A stretch of DNA of 64,000 nucleotides from Symbiodinium natans (GCA_905221605.1 CAJNDS010002583.1:60001-124000); one strand, 5' to 3'. Shown: positions 20,870 through 32,136, numbered from the stretch's first letter. Translations and numbers: made by a program. The notes: generated by a model from the letters alone, not told the origin.

Positions 20870-22450
20870 TCTGTTGGTAAAGGGTTCCATAAGCTATGAA
20901 GCCCTCATTCTGAAACGATCCTAACTTAATTGAACAACAACAAAATATTGCATCTGATACAAATATGAATAATAATGCGTCTGTAGGACTTGGGCGTGGC
21001 AGGATTTGTTGGGAGGGTGGCCTTGGGTTGCGGCCAAGATTCCTAAACCTACGGCCGACGATCCCCATCTCCCTTATACCCCTCTCCCTGGTGCTTTTCT
21101 AAAAGCCTTCCGGCGCTTAGTGCTTCAAAGAGGGGGTTCCGGCTTTAGGGTCGGTGACCTGGGCGTAGATGTGGCAGCTGAGGCTGGGTCGGGCGCTGCG
21201 CACCACTCGTAGTCCTTGCGGGTCATGGGCTGAAGAGAGCCGGAATCTGCGAAGTAATATCGAGGCCTGAATAATTCGAATACGGCTTTGGGGGTTATTC
21301 GAGTAGAATTGCAGGACCAGAAGGGAATATCAGCAATTGAATCTCCGAAGTAAACCACGAAAGTTCTGCTTGCTCCCCAACCTTGGGAGACCAAATGAAC
21401 CCTAAAATCGGGGTTAATTCTACCCTGTACTACCATAAGCCCTGCTAAGGGAATATGAACCATTAAAAAACCCTCTTCGGGTTTAGGAAAGATGAAACCA
21501 TGAAAAAACCCTTTTAGGGTTCATGTGCTCCCTAAGCCGCTCCAGAAAACGCCCCAAACACCCTACGTAGACAGGGCAAACCTCCGACAACTCCCCCCAC
21601 CCTTGCAGCCCCAGAAACCATAAGACTCATGAACCCTACAAGTGTTTATGGTTCATGGACCTTTAGGATTTAGGGCTTAGGGTTTAGGATTTATGGTTCA
21701 TATACCTTAATTTGATAGGGGCTATGGTAGTACAGGGTGCATGAACCGAATTTTAGGGTTCATCAGAATCCACAAACCTAAACCCTACATGAGGGCTGTT
21801 CAAAGTAGGCAACTTTCAGTACAAGCCTGCTCGAAGAGAAAGGACCCCACAAGGAAGTTTAGGAGTTAGGGTTTAGGGTCTCGCGTTCCGGAAGACATGT
21901 GGCTTTCGTGTTTAGATCTTGGGCTCTGGAGGTCCTTGAAGTTTGGGGGGTTTCGGGGGTTTGGGCCTATATTCCCTAGGGCCGGTAGTTCAGGCAGGTT
22001 TGAATCGAATCTAGCAAACCAACATACTTCTATCTACTAATCAGTATTATCATTCTACATGTACATATGTAACCTATAGTCAACAGATACATGTGTGAAT
22101 ATATGTGTATATATATATATATGTATAACCTACTAATTGATTGGGCTCGGGGACTGCAGGTAAGCCCTTGACCCGGAGATCTACGAATGCAGCAAAGGGT
22201 GCCCTTTTCTGCTTAACGGCGTTGATAAGGGAGCCTATGCCTACAGCCCCTTTGAACAACAGAATGTGGTCAAGGTTCAAGCTTTAGGGTACTAGCCATA
22301 CCTATACTAAACTTGGAACCATAGCAAAAATTCAAATGTTAGCTGTCTTTTTTTCGGAATTATAGCGCCCAAAAGTTAAAAACTATTCCGAAGTACCCCT
22401 AAGATACTGGTAAGGGAAATTATAGTTATTAGCTACTAGAGCCTGCCTCG
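20870..22450. other. Repeat-rich sequence without recognised gene
   Basis: Holds a family H copy (21262-21360), decayed TTTAGGG words with CATGAACC motifs (21500-21780), a (TA)n patch (22100-22122) and A/T-rich sequence. Open frames at 21006-21212 and 21125-21463 are unsupported. Confidence 0.35.
21262..21360 (+). mobile_element. Family H repeat copy
   Basis: GAGGCCTGAATAATTCGAAT then ACGGCTTTGGGGGTTATT, shared with 53948-54045. Confidence 0.55.
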
Positions 22451-22533
22451 GATTCGAGTCGGTGCACGATGGCAGCCAGCCTCGTGGAATGTGCACCGCG
22501 GCAGGGGGAGGCATGGGTTGAGGGTGGTGCAGG

Positions 22534-22613
22534 CTTAGGGTTTAGGGTTTAGGGTTTAGGGTTTAGGGTTTAGGGTTTAAGGTTTAGGGTTTAGGGTTCA
22601 GGGTTCAGGGTTT
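22534..22613 (+). repeat. Telomere-type array (TTTAGGG)n
   Basis: Eleven units including TTCAGGG variants. Confidence 0.95.
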
Positions 22614-22675
22614 AGGCACCTGTTGCCTGGGTTTAAGGCTTTTGGGTCCTAGGAGGCAAACAGGCACAGGTCTTC

Positions 22676-22970
22676 AAGTTTCGTGAGCAAGTCCCATGCC
22701 CCAAAGATAGCAATCAGAACCACAACACACACAACGCGCCGCGCGCAACTCCACCGCTGGATGTCGAGCTGTCGGGGCAATTGCATAAGTGGGTTCAGAC
22801 CGAAGTTCCAACAACTTAAGTGCTCATACTATCCGAAGACCACGATGACACGGAGTAACTTTTGCCAAGGCACAGTGTGGCTTCTGACAATCGCGCTCTG
22901 CCCTGGGGCGCCTTGGCAGCGCAAGAGGCAAACGCCCGGACCATGTCGGGTAGCATGTTACCCTAAACCC
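22676..22970. CDS. Coding-like island, strand unresolved
   Basis: Minus reads MVRAFASCAAKAPQGRARLS... (22951-22819) and then LELRSEPTYAIAPTARHPA... to a TGA near 22681. Plus has a 96-codon frame. The minus peptides look more natural, but there is no decisive splice site. Confidence 0.3.
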
Positions 22971-23134
22971 TAACCCCTACCCCCTAAACCCTAAACCCTT
23001 GTTCTTGTGTTTTTTTCTCCGGGTTCTGACCTGCGCAGATCTGCGACACGATGGCCACAGCATGGGCTTCAGCACATCTCGCTGAGTGGAGGTCGAGCTC
23101 GTGAGCAGCTGCATCACCTGCGGCACCACATTAC

Positions 23135-23240
23135 TGTTGGCTAGTAGGGAACGAGGGAACGAGGTACCCTATATAATCCCTTGGAGGGTATATATAGGGG
23201 GATATAGGGTACCTCATTCCCTCATTCCCTGCCAAGCAAC
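23135..23240 (+). mobile_element. Family D element
   Basis: CTAGTAGGGAACGAGGGAAC at left and CATTCCCTCATTCCCTGCC at right form long inverted repeats around a GGAGGGTATATATAGGG centre. Same family as 38150, 45330 and 58909. Confidence 0.85.
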
Positions 23241-23278
23241 CCAAAGCCATGCAACAGCTGTTGAACTGATCACTCATA

Positions 23279-23381
23279 CCCTTAGGCTCAAAATAGTCCA
23301 AGAACCTTACATAAGAAGGCCTTTGGGCCCAAAAACCGTAAAAGCAAGAGTCAATAGAGTCTCTAAGGCTTAGAGCCTTAT
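23279..23381 (+). mobile_element. Family F element, second copy
   Basis: CCCTTAGGCTCAAAATAGTC start and AAGGCCTTTGGGCCC centre match 6651-6741. Confidence 0.75.
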
Positions 23382-25850
23382 AGGGATAGGAGTCATCACG
23401 GAAGCTAGCTGACGGCAGGAGCACCTGTCTCCAAAAACTCCGCTCCAGTGAGCGGAGCGGTGATGTCGGCCTGCAGCACAAGTCTCGAATAACCCAAACT
23501 CAAGCTTAAGCTGAGTTTTCTTCGCTGGGTGCCTCGTAGACCCGAAACCTTAAGCCCTAAACCCTAATAATTTAGGCCGTTTACGGTTTCGGGTTTGAGC
23601 ATAATATAGGCCTCCACCTGCTGCAAGCAAAGGATGTCCGGCTCGTACCTCTGGCACGTGGTGCTGGGTCCTCGTGGCCCTGTGTGCAGCCTAAGCCCTA
23701 CTTTACTCGGCAAAAGATGAGGGATTCGGGTTTTGGGTTTAGGGTTTAGGGTTTAGGGCCCTGGATCGCGGGATGCGCAGGCAGCGGGACTCAGTACTCT
23801 CAGTGACTAGCATCGAGCCGACAACATCGGAAAGTGCAGTTCAAACTCCATCTTGTGAAGGCCACCAGCGACTTCAAGCAGAACGGAGAATTAAATCGTT
23901 GCTATGACAGCAGCTGCTTGAAGAAACTCAGCCTGCCTGACCGGTCTGTATTATTCTTATTATTTGTAATATTGTTATGAATACTACTAATAATAATAAT
24001 CGTAATAAAAATATAATGTGCCGAACTGCTTTCCACGGCAATACAGTGTCAATCACCAGCACAAGGTGCCTCAGACTGGGGCAGGCACGTAACGAATTGC
24101 CGAAGCAAGCGGTTCTGCCACCTTCGCCGAAGGCTTTGTGAGGATTGCCTGTTGCATGTAAGGATTCTTATATACCCCCAAACAAACCCTGTTTTCGGAA
24201 CCCCCCCCCCCCCCCCCCCAAAAAAAAAAAAAAACAAACAACAAATTGTGGGCCTCCAGTGCCCTACTTTGCAGCTTCATAGGACAGACTCGCTGGTCGT
24301 AATTGGGGTAACTGATACGCCAACTCATAATCACTACAGACAAGGCCAGTTAAGGGGATCATAACGTAGGAGCTAAAACCAGCCAGTGAGTTCCATGAGC
24401 CTGCAAGTGAACGCGAAACTCACTTCCCAAGGCATGTCAAAGCCAGCTTTCTACGACTCAAGGATTCGGAGCTGACATGCGCAGCCTCCTGTGCAAGTGA
24501 TGGGAAGCAACCCCTGTCCTGACCTCTACCCAAACCCAAAACCGGAGCACCACAAAAACCCGAGCCCCCAAACCCTCAGCAGCCAGCAGCTACACCTCCC
24601 GGCCTCGGCCCAAAAGACCCAAACTCTTCGCCGCGCCTCCGCCGCGCGAGCCGAGGCGCCCTCTCTGCCTCCTTGCCCATCAGATCGAAGAGGCGGGTGT
24701 CCAGCGACTGGGAAAGGAGTTTAGGGCCATGGAGGTTCTGCTAGAACTTGGTGTGTTCTGTTTGAGCATTTTGACCTTATGTTTCTGCTAGGTTGCATTA
24801 AGAGGGTTCGGGGGTCTTGGGGTGTGGTTTCGGGTCGCTTCGTCTCTTCAGCTATAGAATCTGGACACGGCTCTCAAGGCCTCAAGGCTTATAGCGAGCA
24901 TGCTGCAGTAAGGTCAAGCACGTCAGGGATCGGATGGTTGAAAACTGAAGCGCAAGCAGTCGACATCCTGAAAGGTTGGCCAGGTCTTTCCGCTCTTACA
25001 AGGTCTCCACTCTCATAAACCACCTCACTCATTCGGAGCATCTCCGGTTACGCCATTGATGGACCCTTGAACCCTCAACCACAGTCCCACTTCACGCCCC
25101 TCCCCCCCCACAAAAAAGAAACAAAGAACAAACTCTGGAGCGTGAGGCACCAAGTAAATCGTAAACTTTCAACCTTGCAGCCCTCGGACGTCTGAGTACC
25201 CAGCAGCTTTTAGCAGGGTCGGAATGCGAATTCCATAGTGGGAATGCAACCCCCAATGTGTTTTCGGGTTGCAGAATGTACCCGCTGCAAGCGAAAAGAA
25301 AAAGCAGCAAAGAAGATAGACAGACAAAAACACTAACGTGTCCACAATTTGAGAAGCACCCCTGTTTTGGTTCGGACCCTCTCATCAAAAGCTCACAGTA
25401 CAGTAATCTGTCTGTGTCGTATGCGTTCCGGCAGTTTTGAAGGGGCTCTGAAAATGGAACTAATCCTGACGACCGCTGTTATACCCTCTTTAAAGTTTCT
25501 AGCCCTGCCGGAGCTGCTCGCGAGCACCCCGCGCATCCCGTTGCAAACTTCTTCTTCATCGGATGAAACGAAAGCCTTCTTTTAAGAGCTTCCAGGACTC
25601 TGCAATCCCGTGGGCCTCCTCGCATCGGAGGTTGCAAGACAGCAGCGTAGTGCATCCCGACGGCGTGGAGGGCAACTCCTGTCTGGATGAAACAAATGGT
25701 TGTGGGCTTGACCGGTTTCGTGCGAGTTGGCCAGGGCATGGAGACATTGAGTCGACCATATAACTTTGCTGCTGCACGGGCTGGTGTGTTTCATGCCGTC
25801 CTTTGGCACAAGTAAAACACAACGAAACCCTGACCGTAAATCTTAAACTT
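23382..25850. other. Unassigned sequence with simple repeats
   Basis: Contains an AT-rich patch (23950-24020), a C-run followed by A-run (24200-24233), and open frames on both strands at 25440-25822. A minus frame at 24055-24160 (LTKPSAKVAEPLASAIR) and one at 25556-25822 look coding-like, but strand is unresolved. Confidence 0.3.
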
Positions 25851-25930
25851 CAACGAGCAGGCCCTCCAAAGGAATTTCTGTTACTTGTACATATGCGGGG
25901 CAAGTTGCTCAGGTACTCAGGGACCCTTGA

Positions 25931-26080
25931 TGAGCAGAGCTGACCACACCTCCTCTGCAGTCGCGAACATCTCAGCCACCCAGTCTGGAGCGTTGTTTGC
26001 CACGAGGGGATGTCGGAAGTCTGGCAAGGCAGCAAGTCTACTCCGCTCAAGCTCGCATGCTCTGCTCTTCTCATGGCGAG
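25931..26080 (-). CDS. Coding-like exon, unknown protein
   Basis: Minus frame reads RLAALPDFRHPLVANNAPDW followed by VAEMFATAEEVWSALL and a TGA. The mix is typical of a globular helical protein; the antisense reading is Ser/Ala-rich. A family A element lies just upstream (26087-26163), as expected if it fills the preceding intron. Confidence 0.45.
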
Positions 26081-26086
26081 TCGACA

Positions 26087-26163
26087 TGGGGGTTCCTTAG
26101 TGTAAGGGAATCCTACTATTTGGGGGTGTGTATCAGGCGTGCCTTCATTTCGTAAAGCCCCAC
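26087..26163 (-). mobile_element. Family A element, short copy
   Basis: On minus it begins GTGGGGCTTTACGAAATG (a GT donor in the same relative place as in the 47716 copy) and ends GGAACCCCCATG. Confidence 0.65.
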
Positions 26164-26514
26164 ACATATGTCGCATCACGTGTCAATGGCCACTGCGGAA
26201 TATATGCTGAGGTTCTTAGTCCTTTGAGGGACCATCGCGCGCCCTGAACTCACGAACTGGCTGACCAGGCAGGAGTTGAGAGTGTTGCTCTCAATCCTAT
26301 TCCTGGGCCCGAAGCCGCACCTGTGTGCTGCCCGTAGGGCAGCCTGCCCTAAAACCCTAAACGATCCACCTTAACCCCTACAACTGACGCCCCTGAAGCA
26401 GCCCGAAGCCAGTGAAGACCATAAGCCGCAAAGTGCCAACCACCGTTGTAAAGCACAAGCCTCAAAGCCCTCCAAGACCAGCCCCCCCTCCAAAGCACCT
26501 TAAAGCCTTAAAAG

Positions 26515-26632
26515 CCTAAACCCTAAACCCTAAACCCTAAACCCTAAACCCTAAACCCTAAACCCTAAACCCTAAACCCTAAACCCTAAACCCTAAACCC
26601 TAAACCCTAAACCCTAAACCCTAAACCCTAAA
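26515..26632 (-). repeat. Telomere-type array (CCCTAAA)n
   Basis: Sixteen perfect units. Confidence 0.97.
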
Positions 26633-26645
26633 CAAAAACAAACAC

Positions 26646-26736
26646 CTGCAAACCAGAAGCCTGGGTGGTAGCGCAGCTTCAAAAGCGGCTGCTCCGTGTC
26701 CAGCGCCGAGATGATCTCGAAGTTTTTGGCGCCTTC
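26646..26736 (-). CDS. Coding exon, unknown protein
   Basis: 91-base exon with acceptor CCTCCAG|GAAGG and donor GTTTGCAG|GTGTTTG, both canonical. The frame reads EGAKNFEIISALDTEQPL and then LKLRYHPGFWFAG, with strongly GC-biased third positions. The donor-side intron runs straight into the CCCTAAA array (26632-26515). A plus frame is also open but has weaker codon bias. Protein family not recognised. Confidence 0.5.
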
Positions 26737-26759
26737 CTGGAGGCTTCGTAAGTAGGGAT

Positions 26760-27120
26760 CAGGGGGGGAGTTTAGGGCTTAGGGGGGTTTAGGGTTTAAG
26801 GGTTTAGGGCTTATGGTGGTTTAGGGTCTACGCGGTTTCGGGTTTACAGTATAGAGTTTAGGGGGAAGCCCAAAGGTTTGCTGATTCTTACAGCTTCTTA
26901 ACAGAGAATTTGGGATGCAGCTAGCTGATAACAACCATTTCAAAGTTCTATGCAGGCATTTAAGGTACCTAGCTCCCCAACTCCCACAAAGAACTCTAGT
27001 AAGATCATAATTTTGCAGTCAACGCCCACACTGTGGGTGTGGCCCTCCCCTGAACTCCAAGAAAGCCCACGCTCTGAAGCCTAGGTACTCGAAGAAGTAC
27101 TTCCTGCTGCCATGAGTAAA
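26760..27120. other. Unassigned, decayed TTTAGGG words
   Basis: TTTAGGG-like words at 26771-26875, then unique sequence without a clear frame. Confidence 0.4.
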
Positions 27121-27123
27121 CTA

Positions 27124-27186
27124 GACCCAAGAGTAACCCAGGTATGAAGAGGGTGCCCTTTTGTTGTAAAGGGGATGATAAGAGAC
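27124..27186 (+). mobile_element. Family B repeat copy
   Basis: GACCCAAGAGTAACCCAGGT, then AGGGTGCCCTTTTGTTG and AAAGGGGATGATAAG. Confidence 0.7.
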
Positions 27187-27354
27187 CCTAAACCCTAAAA
27201 AAAAGGGGGAATAGGGGTCTACTCCGAGTCCATAATACAGTGTATTAAATACACCAGCAAAGGTGCCCACAAACTGGCAGTCCTTGAACATGGTAACACA
27301 GCCAGGTTCGCAGCTGCTCGCGAAGCCCGAGACCCACAACCCTAGACCCTCACA

Positions 27355-27470
27355 GCCCTAAACCCCAAAATACCCCAAACCCTAAACCCTAAACCCCAAA
27401 CCCTAAATCCTAAACCCTAAACCTCGAAACCCTAAACCCTAAACCACCACCCCCCCCCCCCCCCCCCAAA
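27355..27470 (-). repeat. Telomere-variant array plus C-run
   Basis: CCCTAAA/CCCCAAA units followed by a C17 run (27450-27468). Confidence 0.85.
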
Positions 27471-27474
27471 GCAA

Positions 27475-27597
27475 CGTCTCCGCCCTCCCTTTGCCCGCCC
27501 CTCTGGCCTGGCAGAGGAGCCCGAGCATGAAGCTCAGCTCAGAAGGGTTCATGCCGCCGACGTAGTTCTCAGGTTGCGAGGGCTCGTGGATTTAGGG
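27475..27597 (-). CDS. Coding-like exon, unknown protein
   Basis: Minus frame reads EPSQPENYVGGMNPSELSF and on to MLGLLCQARGAGKGRAETL with high GC at third positions. It is enclosed by arrays on both sides. The plus strand is open in one frame with poorer composition. Not recognised. Confidence 0.45.
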
Positions 27598-27614
27598 CTT
27601 GGAGGCCAAAACTC

Positions 27615-27960
27615 TAGCCCTAAACCCTAAAACCCTAAAGCCCTAAACCCCTAAACCCCTAAAACCCTACAATCCTAAAACCCTAAAACCCTAAAACCCT
27701 AAAACCCTAAAAACATCCTCAAACCCAAATAACATCCTAAAACCCTAAAAATCAAAAAAACCTAAAAACATCCTAAAACCCTAAAAACATCCTAAACATC
27801 CTAAAACCGAAAGCTCTCAACCCCAGGCCACTCTCCCCAAACCCCTAAGCCCCTAAAACCCTAAAAAATCAAACCCTAAACCCTAAACCCCAAAAAAATC
27901 AAACCCTAAACCCTAAACCCTAAACCCCAAACCTCTAAAACAAATCAAGCCCAGACCACT
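27615..27960 (-). repeat. Degenerate CCCTAAAA and CATCCTAAA tract
   Basis: Blocks of CCCTAAAA, then AAAACATCCTAAA, then CCCTAAA. Variant blocks suggest successive local expansions. Confidence 0.85.
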
Positions 27961-28044
27961 CCCCCCCGAGCTGCGGGCCGCCAGGCGCGCCAGCTTCAGC
28001 ACCAGAGGCTGCAGTGGCCAAAGCCCGCATCCCTGCGGCTGTGG

Positions 28045-28137
28045 GTTTAGGGTTTAGGGTTTGGGGTTTGGGGTTTGGGGTTTGGGGTTTGGGGTTTGGG
28101 GTTTGGGGTTTGGGGTTTAGGGTTTAGGGTTTAGGGT
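28045..28137 (+). repeat. Array with TTTGGGG block
   Basis: TTTAGGG on both sides of nine perfect TTTGGGG units. Confidence 0.95.
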
Positions 28138-28441
28138 ATTTAGGGGTTAGAACTTGCCGGTCGTATTTAAGTTGCAGGGTTTAGGGTGAATAAGGCTTAT
28201 TTGATGCAAAGGCCTTTTCATCTGTTGGGCTTGGGGCTGTGGGGGCTGTAGGGCTGAAGCAATCCGGCTCCTTGTTTTGGCCTTTTGGGTCGTTAAGGTT
28301 TAACGGTTTGGGGTGGGGTCTTTCCCAGCGAGCTCGAGGGAAATTTCTGAGGGAGCTCAAAGGTTCAAGGGCGTGTAGCATGGCATGGGGTTCTTACAGT
28401 TCTTCGCTGCAAGATGTTGCCAGGATCTTTGGGCTCTACTC

Positions 28442-28610
28442 AGTCGCAGAGCCGCTGTAGCTCTACTGGTTCGAAGGTCACGCTTTCAGGCCTCCTGTGT
28501 TGAGTGCAGCAAGCAGTGCAAACGGAGATTTTGCGCACATGCGAAAACCACCTCCAGCGGGAGCCCTCTCGGAACAGACTCAGCAGTTGGCTGGTGACAC
28601 TCCACTGTTC
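28442..28610. CDS. Coding-like island, strand unresolved
   Basis: Minus: SVTSQLLSLFREGSRWRW... about 55 codons to TGA. Plus: an overlapping 70-codon frame (28385-28597) is equally natural. No splice evidence. Confidence 0.3.
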
Positions 28611-28719
28611 ATCCAGCTGGCAGGCTGCGACCTTGACTCATAAAGGCTAAGCAGCACACCCTAAACCCAAACCCTAAACCCTAAACTCTAAACCCCAAAC
28701 CCCAAACCCTAAACCCCGT

Positions 28720-28860
28720 GAGTACTTCCATCAACAGCAAGGCTGGACTGACCGGGACGGGCGTCTGCTTCGGCGTAGGTTGCCGAATTGCCCTCGAAAC
28801 GCCACCTGAGCAAGGGCCGGCAGTCAGATCAACTTCCAGATCTTTCCACCTAAGCCCTAA
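28720..28860 (+). CDS. Coding-like island, unknown
   Basis: Plus frame SINSKAGLTGTGVCFGVGCR continues open to a short array; minus frame also open. Low confidence. Confidence 0.25.
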
Positions 28861-28869
28861 ACCCTAAAA

Positions 28870-28960
28870 GCGTAAGAAGCCGCCTGGAAAGCAGCGCAAG
28901 GGCCCGGGGCCACCAAAGGCGGCAGGCGGTGATGGCCGCGGTCAGCGAGATGACGTCGCC
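28870..28960 (-). CDS. PPR gene B, last recognised exon
   Basis: Reads GDVISLTAAITACRLWW and then PRALALLSR, a PPR unit two residues short. The acceptor CCCTAG|GGC resembles a telomere unit. The 3' boundary is lost in a CCCTAAA stretch. Confidence 0.65.
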
Positions 28961-31900
28961 CTAGGGACGAGCTTGCTTGAAAAGCTTTGGTTTAGGGTTT
29001 AGGGTTTAGGGTTTAGGGTTTAGGATTTAGGGCTTAGGGCTTAGGGTTTAGGGTTTAGGGTTGGCTTCAGGGTCTTGGGCTGCGAGTTCAGAATTCGGGC
29101 TTCAGGCTAAGTGTGTCAAGATGTTTTCAGGCTTGAGATGGATTTGGGGCTTCGTATGGGTCAAAAGAGAGCTGTTTCCGGTAAGTGCACAGAACCTCAG
29201 CACGAGAACTCCCATCACGTCGGGACTTAAACGTGGGCCAAGAAGTCTGTCAGTACAGCATGCCTACCCAGAAAAGCTCAATGCACCCCGAGATATACCA
29301 TCCCTGAAGTGATGTATAACTAGGATTCTACGTCCTTAAACTTAGCTGTATAAAGGCTAGTCCTCTCAACCCCGAACATTTGGTTCCACTTCGGCACCGC
29401 AGAACAAAACCCTGCGGAAGCTTCCTCCAGTCCCTGCATCCCCATCAGGTCCAGCAAAAGCTGCGCCTCCAGATGGGCTTGCCCTTTTGGGAGCTTGGGG
29501 TTTCTAAACCCTCAACCCTCAACCCTAAACCCTAAACCCTAAACCCTCATAAAGCCTGATCCTTACACCCTGAACCCTAAACCCTAACCCTTTTGTCTTT
29601 GAGGGTTGAGTGGGTTAGGGATCAAAGTTTTGGGGTTTAGGCTTTAGGGGTTTAGGGTCTTAGGGCCTTAGGGGCCTTCATTGAGGGTTTAGGGGTCTTA
29701 ATTGGAGGGCAGGGGGTCTTGATTCGGGGCTTAAGGGTCTTGTGGGGTTTGGGAGTTTATGGGACCCTCCTTGATTCCGCTTGGCATGTTACAGCTTTGG
29801 GGCAAGAAACCCACTCAAGACACAAAATTCCGATTCGGCCGATGGCCTCGCCCCACTGCAGTCCCTTGGCGCAGGCGCTGGCTGCCGCATTGTAGCTCGT
29901 GCGCTGAGGCCTCAGACCTGGGCATCCGCAAGCGAGGGGAGGGGGCGGTTCCGCACCCCTTGCAACACCTCATGATCTTCATAATGGGTCCGTTGGGCTT
30001 AGGGTTTTAGTTAGGGCTTAGGGTTGCAAATGCAACGAGCTAAGGCTCAAGATGGTTTCCCTACACTGCCTAGTTTTATGTGCTGGGATCAAGAATGGTT
30101 CTCAGCGGGTACATGCGACCCGACGTCATGTGCTTCCTGCTTCCTATCATGATCGCACACAAGCGGTGGGTCTGGCATCAAAGCCTACTGTAACTGCGAA
30201 GTGCACTAACCCTCAGTTTGGGATGTTCCTCCTTATACTAACAGTCCCTAATCATGGTTCTAGTATGCCCTATGATGGTCCCTATTCGTTAGTATAAGGG
30301 GCAACCTCCCCACCCTAAACCCTAAACCCTAAACCCTAAACCCTGAACCCTGAACCCTAAACCCTAGACCCTAGACTCCTTTACCCTATAGCCAGGACCC
30401 TAAGTTCCCGGAGAACCCCCTAAAGGTCACCGGGGAACCCAGCCTCCCTCCGGCCAAGTCACGCTGCCGGGATGCCTCGCAAAGCAAGTGCAGCGCCAGC
30501 TGCCACTGCTCACCTTCAGCCACTGAAGCGGTTTTGGGTGAAGGGTTTAGGGTTTAGGGTTAGGGTTTAGGGTGAGGCCACCGTAACTTGTAGACTGACT
30601 GACTGATCCGGAGCTAAGGCCGCGGACCTTTCTCACAAGCGCTGATGGCCGCGTTGTAGGTGATGATGCCCAGCTGCATACCTCAGATTCCAGCAGTCTC
30701 GATTCTAGATGGGCTTACGGGGTGCTTCAAACAAAAACCCCCTCCCACAACCGATAAGATTTACGAGAAGGATCCCCCCCTCCCAACCCCCCCCCAATCT
30801 CAAAAGGGAGCCCCATTTGAAAGCAACCCGCGAGCCCAGGTATGAAGGCGGGAACCCCTGGTCCCTTGAGTTTCATTAAAGCCTGCGGGCGCCGTCGTTC
30901 AGCCTGCGCGAGAAGTAGCAAGGCTTGTTGCCATTCCTGATTCTTTTCGCATGCGCTGATGGCAGCATTGTAGGTGATCCTGTCCTTAGATCATGGATCT
31001 GGCCGAACTTGTGACTGGCACACCCGCCGTTTTTCACGCCCAGCAAGAGTGAACGCCTCTCACAGACGGCCAAGATCCCGCCTAGTGTCCGCCTGAATCA
31101 TGCAGGAATCGACGCGCACGAGTAGATCAAGCGCCTGCTGCCACATTCCGCCAGCGTTGCAAGCACTTATCGCCGCGTTGTAAGAAATCACGTCTGCCCT
31201 TATCCGCTGAAGCTGCAGTTCCTCCAGCAAGTGCAGCGCAGATTCCCAGCGGCGGTCCTTCTCGCAAGCTGTGATGGCAGCATTGAAAGCCTGGAGGTTC
31301 CTTCGAATCTGCCTGGTAGAACACTCTGCAAGTAGATCGCATGCACGCTGCCACTGGCCCCGGGCCTCACAACTAATCGCAGCAGTGCAGGTGACTACGT
31401 TCCCTTGCAAGCCTGAGCAGCTGAGGTCCGCAAGGCATCCCAAAGCATGTTGCCACCCACGCAGGCCCATTGCCTCTAGCAGCGCGCCATAGGACACCAC
31501 CGTTCCTTGCAGAAATCGCTCCTGCATCCTGGCCAGCAATGAACACGACGCCTGCCAGCGCTCCCCAAGAAACCATGAACTCATACACGCGTTGTACGTG
31601 ACAGGTGAAGCCTGAAGGTGCTGTTGGTGCATTTTATGGAGGAGATCGACGGAGAGCGGCCATGCAAATGGGGTCTTACAGGCACTCATCGCAGAATTCT
31701 GGGAAATGGTCCCTGGCTCCATGCTGGAGGCGTAGAAGGTTTGCAACAGCTGCAGTGCTTCCTGCCATCGTTCTTCAGCACCACACGCAGAAATCACTGC
31801 TCCGCTTGATGGCGCGCTCATCTGCAAGCTGAGTGCACAAAGCTCTGAAAGCAGTACCAGCCCTGCGGGCCACGATCTTCCCGAGCAGACCGTGATGGCT

Positions 31901-32136
31901 GAGTTGTAGACGATGACCGATCTCTCAAGGCCAGTTCTGCCAAGCTCCCCAAGCACCGTCACGGCCAGAGGCCACTGATGTCCCCCCCGACATGTGTTGA
32001 TTGCTGACCCATATGTGGCGATGCTCCTCCGGATGGAACTGTCACTAAAGCTCTGCAATGATGTAAGCCCATGCTGCCAGTCATTTGCAGTCGTGCCTGG
32101 AATCAATGGCGCCTTCTCGCATGCAGTGCGCTGCAT
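28870..32136 (-). CDS. PPR protein gene B (multi-exon)
   Basis: Pentatricopeptide-repeat protein. PPR proteins are helical-repeat, sequence-specific RNA binders, mostly in mitochondria or plastids; the RNA target here is unknown. One long exon (31090-32136) carries about ten repeats. Short exons downstream continue the series: 30883-30984, 30628-30673, 30463-30513, 29847-29917, 29425-29466, 28960 to about 28870. Most joins restore the 35-residue period exactly (Y-N-A-A-I-S-A-C ... W-Q-x-A-L). Donors used: GA, GC, GT, GT, GC, GA; acceptors are all AG. Introns carry CCCTAAA/TTTAGGG arrays. The 5' end is uncertain (first ATG of the long exon at 32136, but earlier exons are likely). The 3' end is not seen. 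It may be continuous with PPR gene A, which lies upstream on the same strand. Confidence 0.85.
28985..29064 (+). repeat. Telomere-type array in PPR gene B intron
   Basis: TTTAGGG units with TTAGGGC variants inside the 28961-29424 intron. Confidence 0.9.
29425..29466 (-). CDS. PPR gene B, exon
   Basis: 42 bases after TCTGGAG|GCGCAG, reading AQLLLDLMGMQGLE. Completes the W-G-E|A-Q-L-L-L half of the repeat; ends with a likely GA donor (GGAG|GAAGC). Confidence 0.75.
29505..29590 (-). repeat. Telomere-type array in PPR gene B intron
   Basis: CCCTAAA/CCCTCAA units inside the 29467-29846 intron. Confidence 0.9.
29847..29917 (-). CDS. PPR gene B, exon
   Basis: Starts GCCCAG|GTCTGAGG and reads LRPQRTSYNAAASACAKGLQ, ending W-G-E at GGCGAG|GCCATC (GC donor). 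Confidence 0.8.
30199..30305 (+). mobile_element. Family G element copy
   Basis: TTTGGGATGTTCCTCCTTAT then ACTAACAGTCCCTAAT; right end TTAGTATAAGGGGCAACC. Shared with 60838-60936. Lies in the 29918-30462 intron. Confidence 0.65.
30312..30372 (-). repeat. Telomere-type array in PPR gene B intron
   Basis: CCCTAAA and CCCTGAA units in the 29918-30462 intron. Confidence 0.9.
30463..30513 (-). CDS. PPR gene B, exon
   Basis: Reads (G)EQWQLALHLLCEASRQ, completing the previous half-repeat, and ends CGGCAGC|GTGACT (GT donor). 51 bases. Confidence 0.8.
30514..30627 (-). other. Intron with telomere-type array (PPR gene B)
   Basis: 114-base GT-AG intron fixed by the PPR register. It contains three to four TTTAGGG units (CCCTAAA on the coding strand) at 30541-30576, ending 28 bases before the acceptor GGCTGAAG|GT. 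Confidence 0.75.
30628..30673 (-). CDS. PPR gene B, exon
   Basis: After TATGCAG|CTG reads LGIITYNAAISACEK and ends AGAAAG|GTCCGC (GT donor). 46 bases. Confidence 0.8.
30883..30984 (-). CDS. PPR gene B, exon
   Basis: Starts after CTAAG|GAC and reads DRITYNAAISACEKNQEWQQ, ending CCGCAG|GCTTTA (GC donor). The join to the next exon keeps the 35-residue period. Confidence 0.75.
31090..32136 (-). CDS. PPR gene B, long exon
   Basis: Uninterrupted frame of about 349 codons with ten tandem 34-36-residue repeats, each with the signature Y/F-N-A-A-I-S-A-C-x-x-x-x-x-W-x-x-A-L-x-L-L. The high GC and lack of introns contrast with the rest of the gene and suggest a more recent, possibly retrocopied, stretch. 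The exon ends at CAGGCG|GACACT, with GGAC repeated at the downstream acceptor. Confidence 0.9.

Noticed and set aside
31605-31832. Plus-strand frames over 31271-32289
   Set aside because: They are antisense shadows of the long PPR exon, which has a clear repeat signature.
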